From Bacillota bacterium (GTDB lineage Bacteria > Bacillota > Desulfitobacteriia > Desulfitobacteriales > Desulfitobacteriaceae), in the NCBI GenBank assembly GCA_023390635.1, contig JAEWCM010000146.1, positions 1 through 6,315 on the forward strand: 6,315 nt of DNA, in the 5' to 3' direction. The notes under the pieces are model-generated. The model was not told where the DNA came from, did no database searches, and saw nothing but the letters and a program-made list of their open reading frames with translations. Shown piece by piece: positions 5,934-6,315 of the stretch. The translations under genes and the position numbers were made by a program. Each line of letters starts with the position of its first letter. Position 1 is the stretch's first letter.

Positions 5934-6315
5934 ATGCCTGACTCCCTCTTCTATTCCCCGGAGGAACTTGCCAAAGTATTGAAAATATCCAGGGGAACTG
6001 CTTATGATTTACTGAAAAAGGGAGCTATTCCCTCTTATCGGGTCGGCAAAAAAATCAGGGTCAGTCATTCCGCCCTTCAAGCCTATATAAACCCCTCCGA
6101 CTCTTCGGTTACCCTACCGGAGCCAAACGAGCCCCCCGCTCACATCCTGTCCGGCTCTTCCTCCCCCTCCGTCGCCCCTGCTCACTCCTCTTTGGAAAAA
6201 CTGATCATCGCCAATCAGGGTCTTATTATCGCTGGACAGGATACCATCCTGGATATGCTGACCTTATATATGGAAAAGGCCAACCCCCTATTGCGTTCTC
6301 TGCGCTCCTATGTAG
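5934..6315 (+). CDS. One-component regulator: excisionase-type HTH plus PBP-like ligand domain, C-terminus cut by window edge
   Basis: Starts at ATG 5934 and stays open for 127 codons to the window edge. Residues 5-52 match the excisionase/MerR-like HTH fold (HTH_17): FYSPEELAKVLKISRGTAYDLLKKG followed by the wing IPSYRVGKKIRVSHSALQAYI. A Ser/Pro-rich linker (about 53-86) leads to residues 90-127. There IIAGQDTILDMLTLYMEK followed by LRSLRSYV resembles the opening of the PBP-like domain (PF12727 type), which is related to periplasmic molybdate-binding-like folds and also occurs fused to MoeA-type proteins. The protein is therefore probably a cytoplasmic ligand-sensing transcription factor. 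It is divergent from the TauE/SafE transporter and shares a control region with it, so that transporter is the likely target. An oxyanion ligand is a guess from the family. GTG at 5922 is in frame but lies within the ribosome binding site, so ATG 5934 is preferred. Confidence 0.85.
   Translation, partial: MPDSLFYSPEELAKVLKISRGTAYDLLKKGAIPSYRVGKKIRVSHSALQAYINPSDSSVTLPEPNEPPAHILSGSSSPSVAPAHSSLEKLIIANQGLIIAGQDTILDMLTLYMEKANPLLRSLRSYV

Overview
The window looks like chromosomal DNA of a low-to-mid GC Bacillota (Firmicutes). Strong GGAGG-type ribosome binding sites, TATAAT-like -10 boxes, a response regulator/kinase/ABC transporter cassette and compact spacing all fit. The gene families recall spore-forming anaerobic Clostridia such as the Desulfitobacterium/Sporomusa type, but that is inference from family content, not a database match.

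Layout, right to left. (1) 5934-6315, plus strand: the start of a one-component regulator with an excisionase-type helix-turn-helix (HTH) and the beginning of a PBP-like ligand domain, cut by the window edge. (2) 5742-5933: a divergent, AT-rich control region with a promoter for each side and three copies of a TAAWCGCTA-type half-site. (3) 4929-5741, minus strand: a TauE/SafE-family membrane transporter. (4) 4787-4928: an intergenic region with a palindromic candidate operator. (5) 4103-4786, minus: an OmpR-family response regulator, followed with a short overlap by (6) 3103-4110, a sensor kinase with two membrane segments and almost no extracytoplasmic loop. (7) 3014-3102: a short gap with a second copy of the operator seen upstream of the response regulator. 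(8) 2330-3013, minus: an ABC ATPase of the LolD/MacB/SalX type, whose stop overlaps (ATGA) the start of (9) 1-2333, a large two-module FtsX-type permease that runs off the left edge.

Genes 5-9 appear to form one signalling and transport module. The kinase has little of its own to sense with, while the permease carries two large extracytoplasmic domains. The response regulator probably controls both its own transcription and the ABC pair through the shared TGAC-N6-GTCA operators at 4830-4843 and 3092-3105. The substrate is not visible from sequence; antimicrobial peptide or envelope-stress response is the usual role of such cassettes.

The TauE/SafE transporter and the divergent HTH-PBP regulator form a second, separate regulator/transporter pair. 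The most striking feature there is an inverted repeat whose two arms sit on the -35 and -10 boxes of the transporter promoter. No RNA gene, insertion sequence, CRISPR array or convincing terminator was seen.
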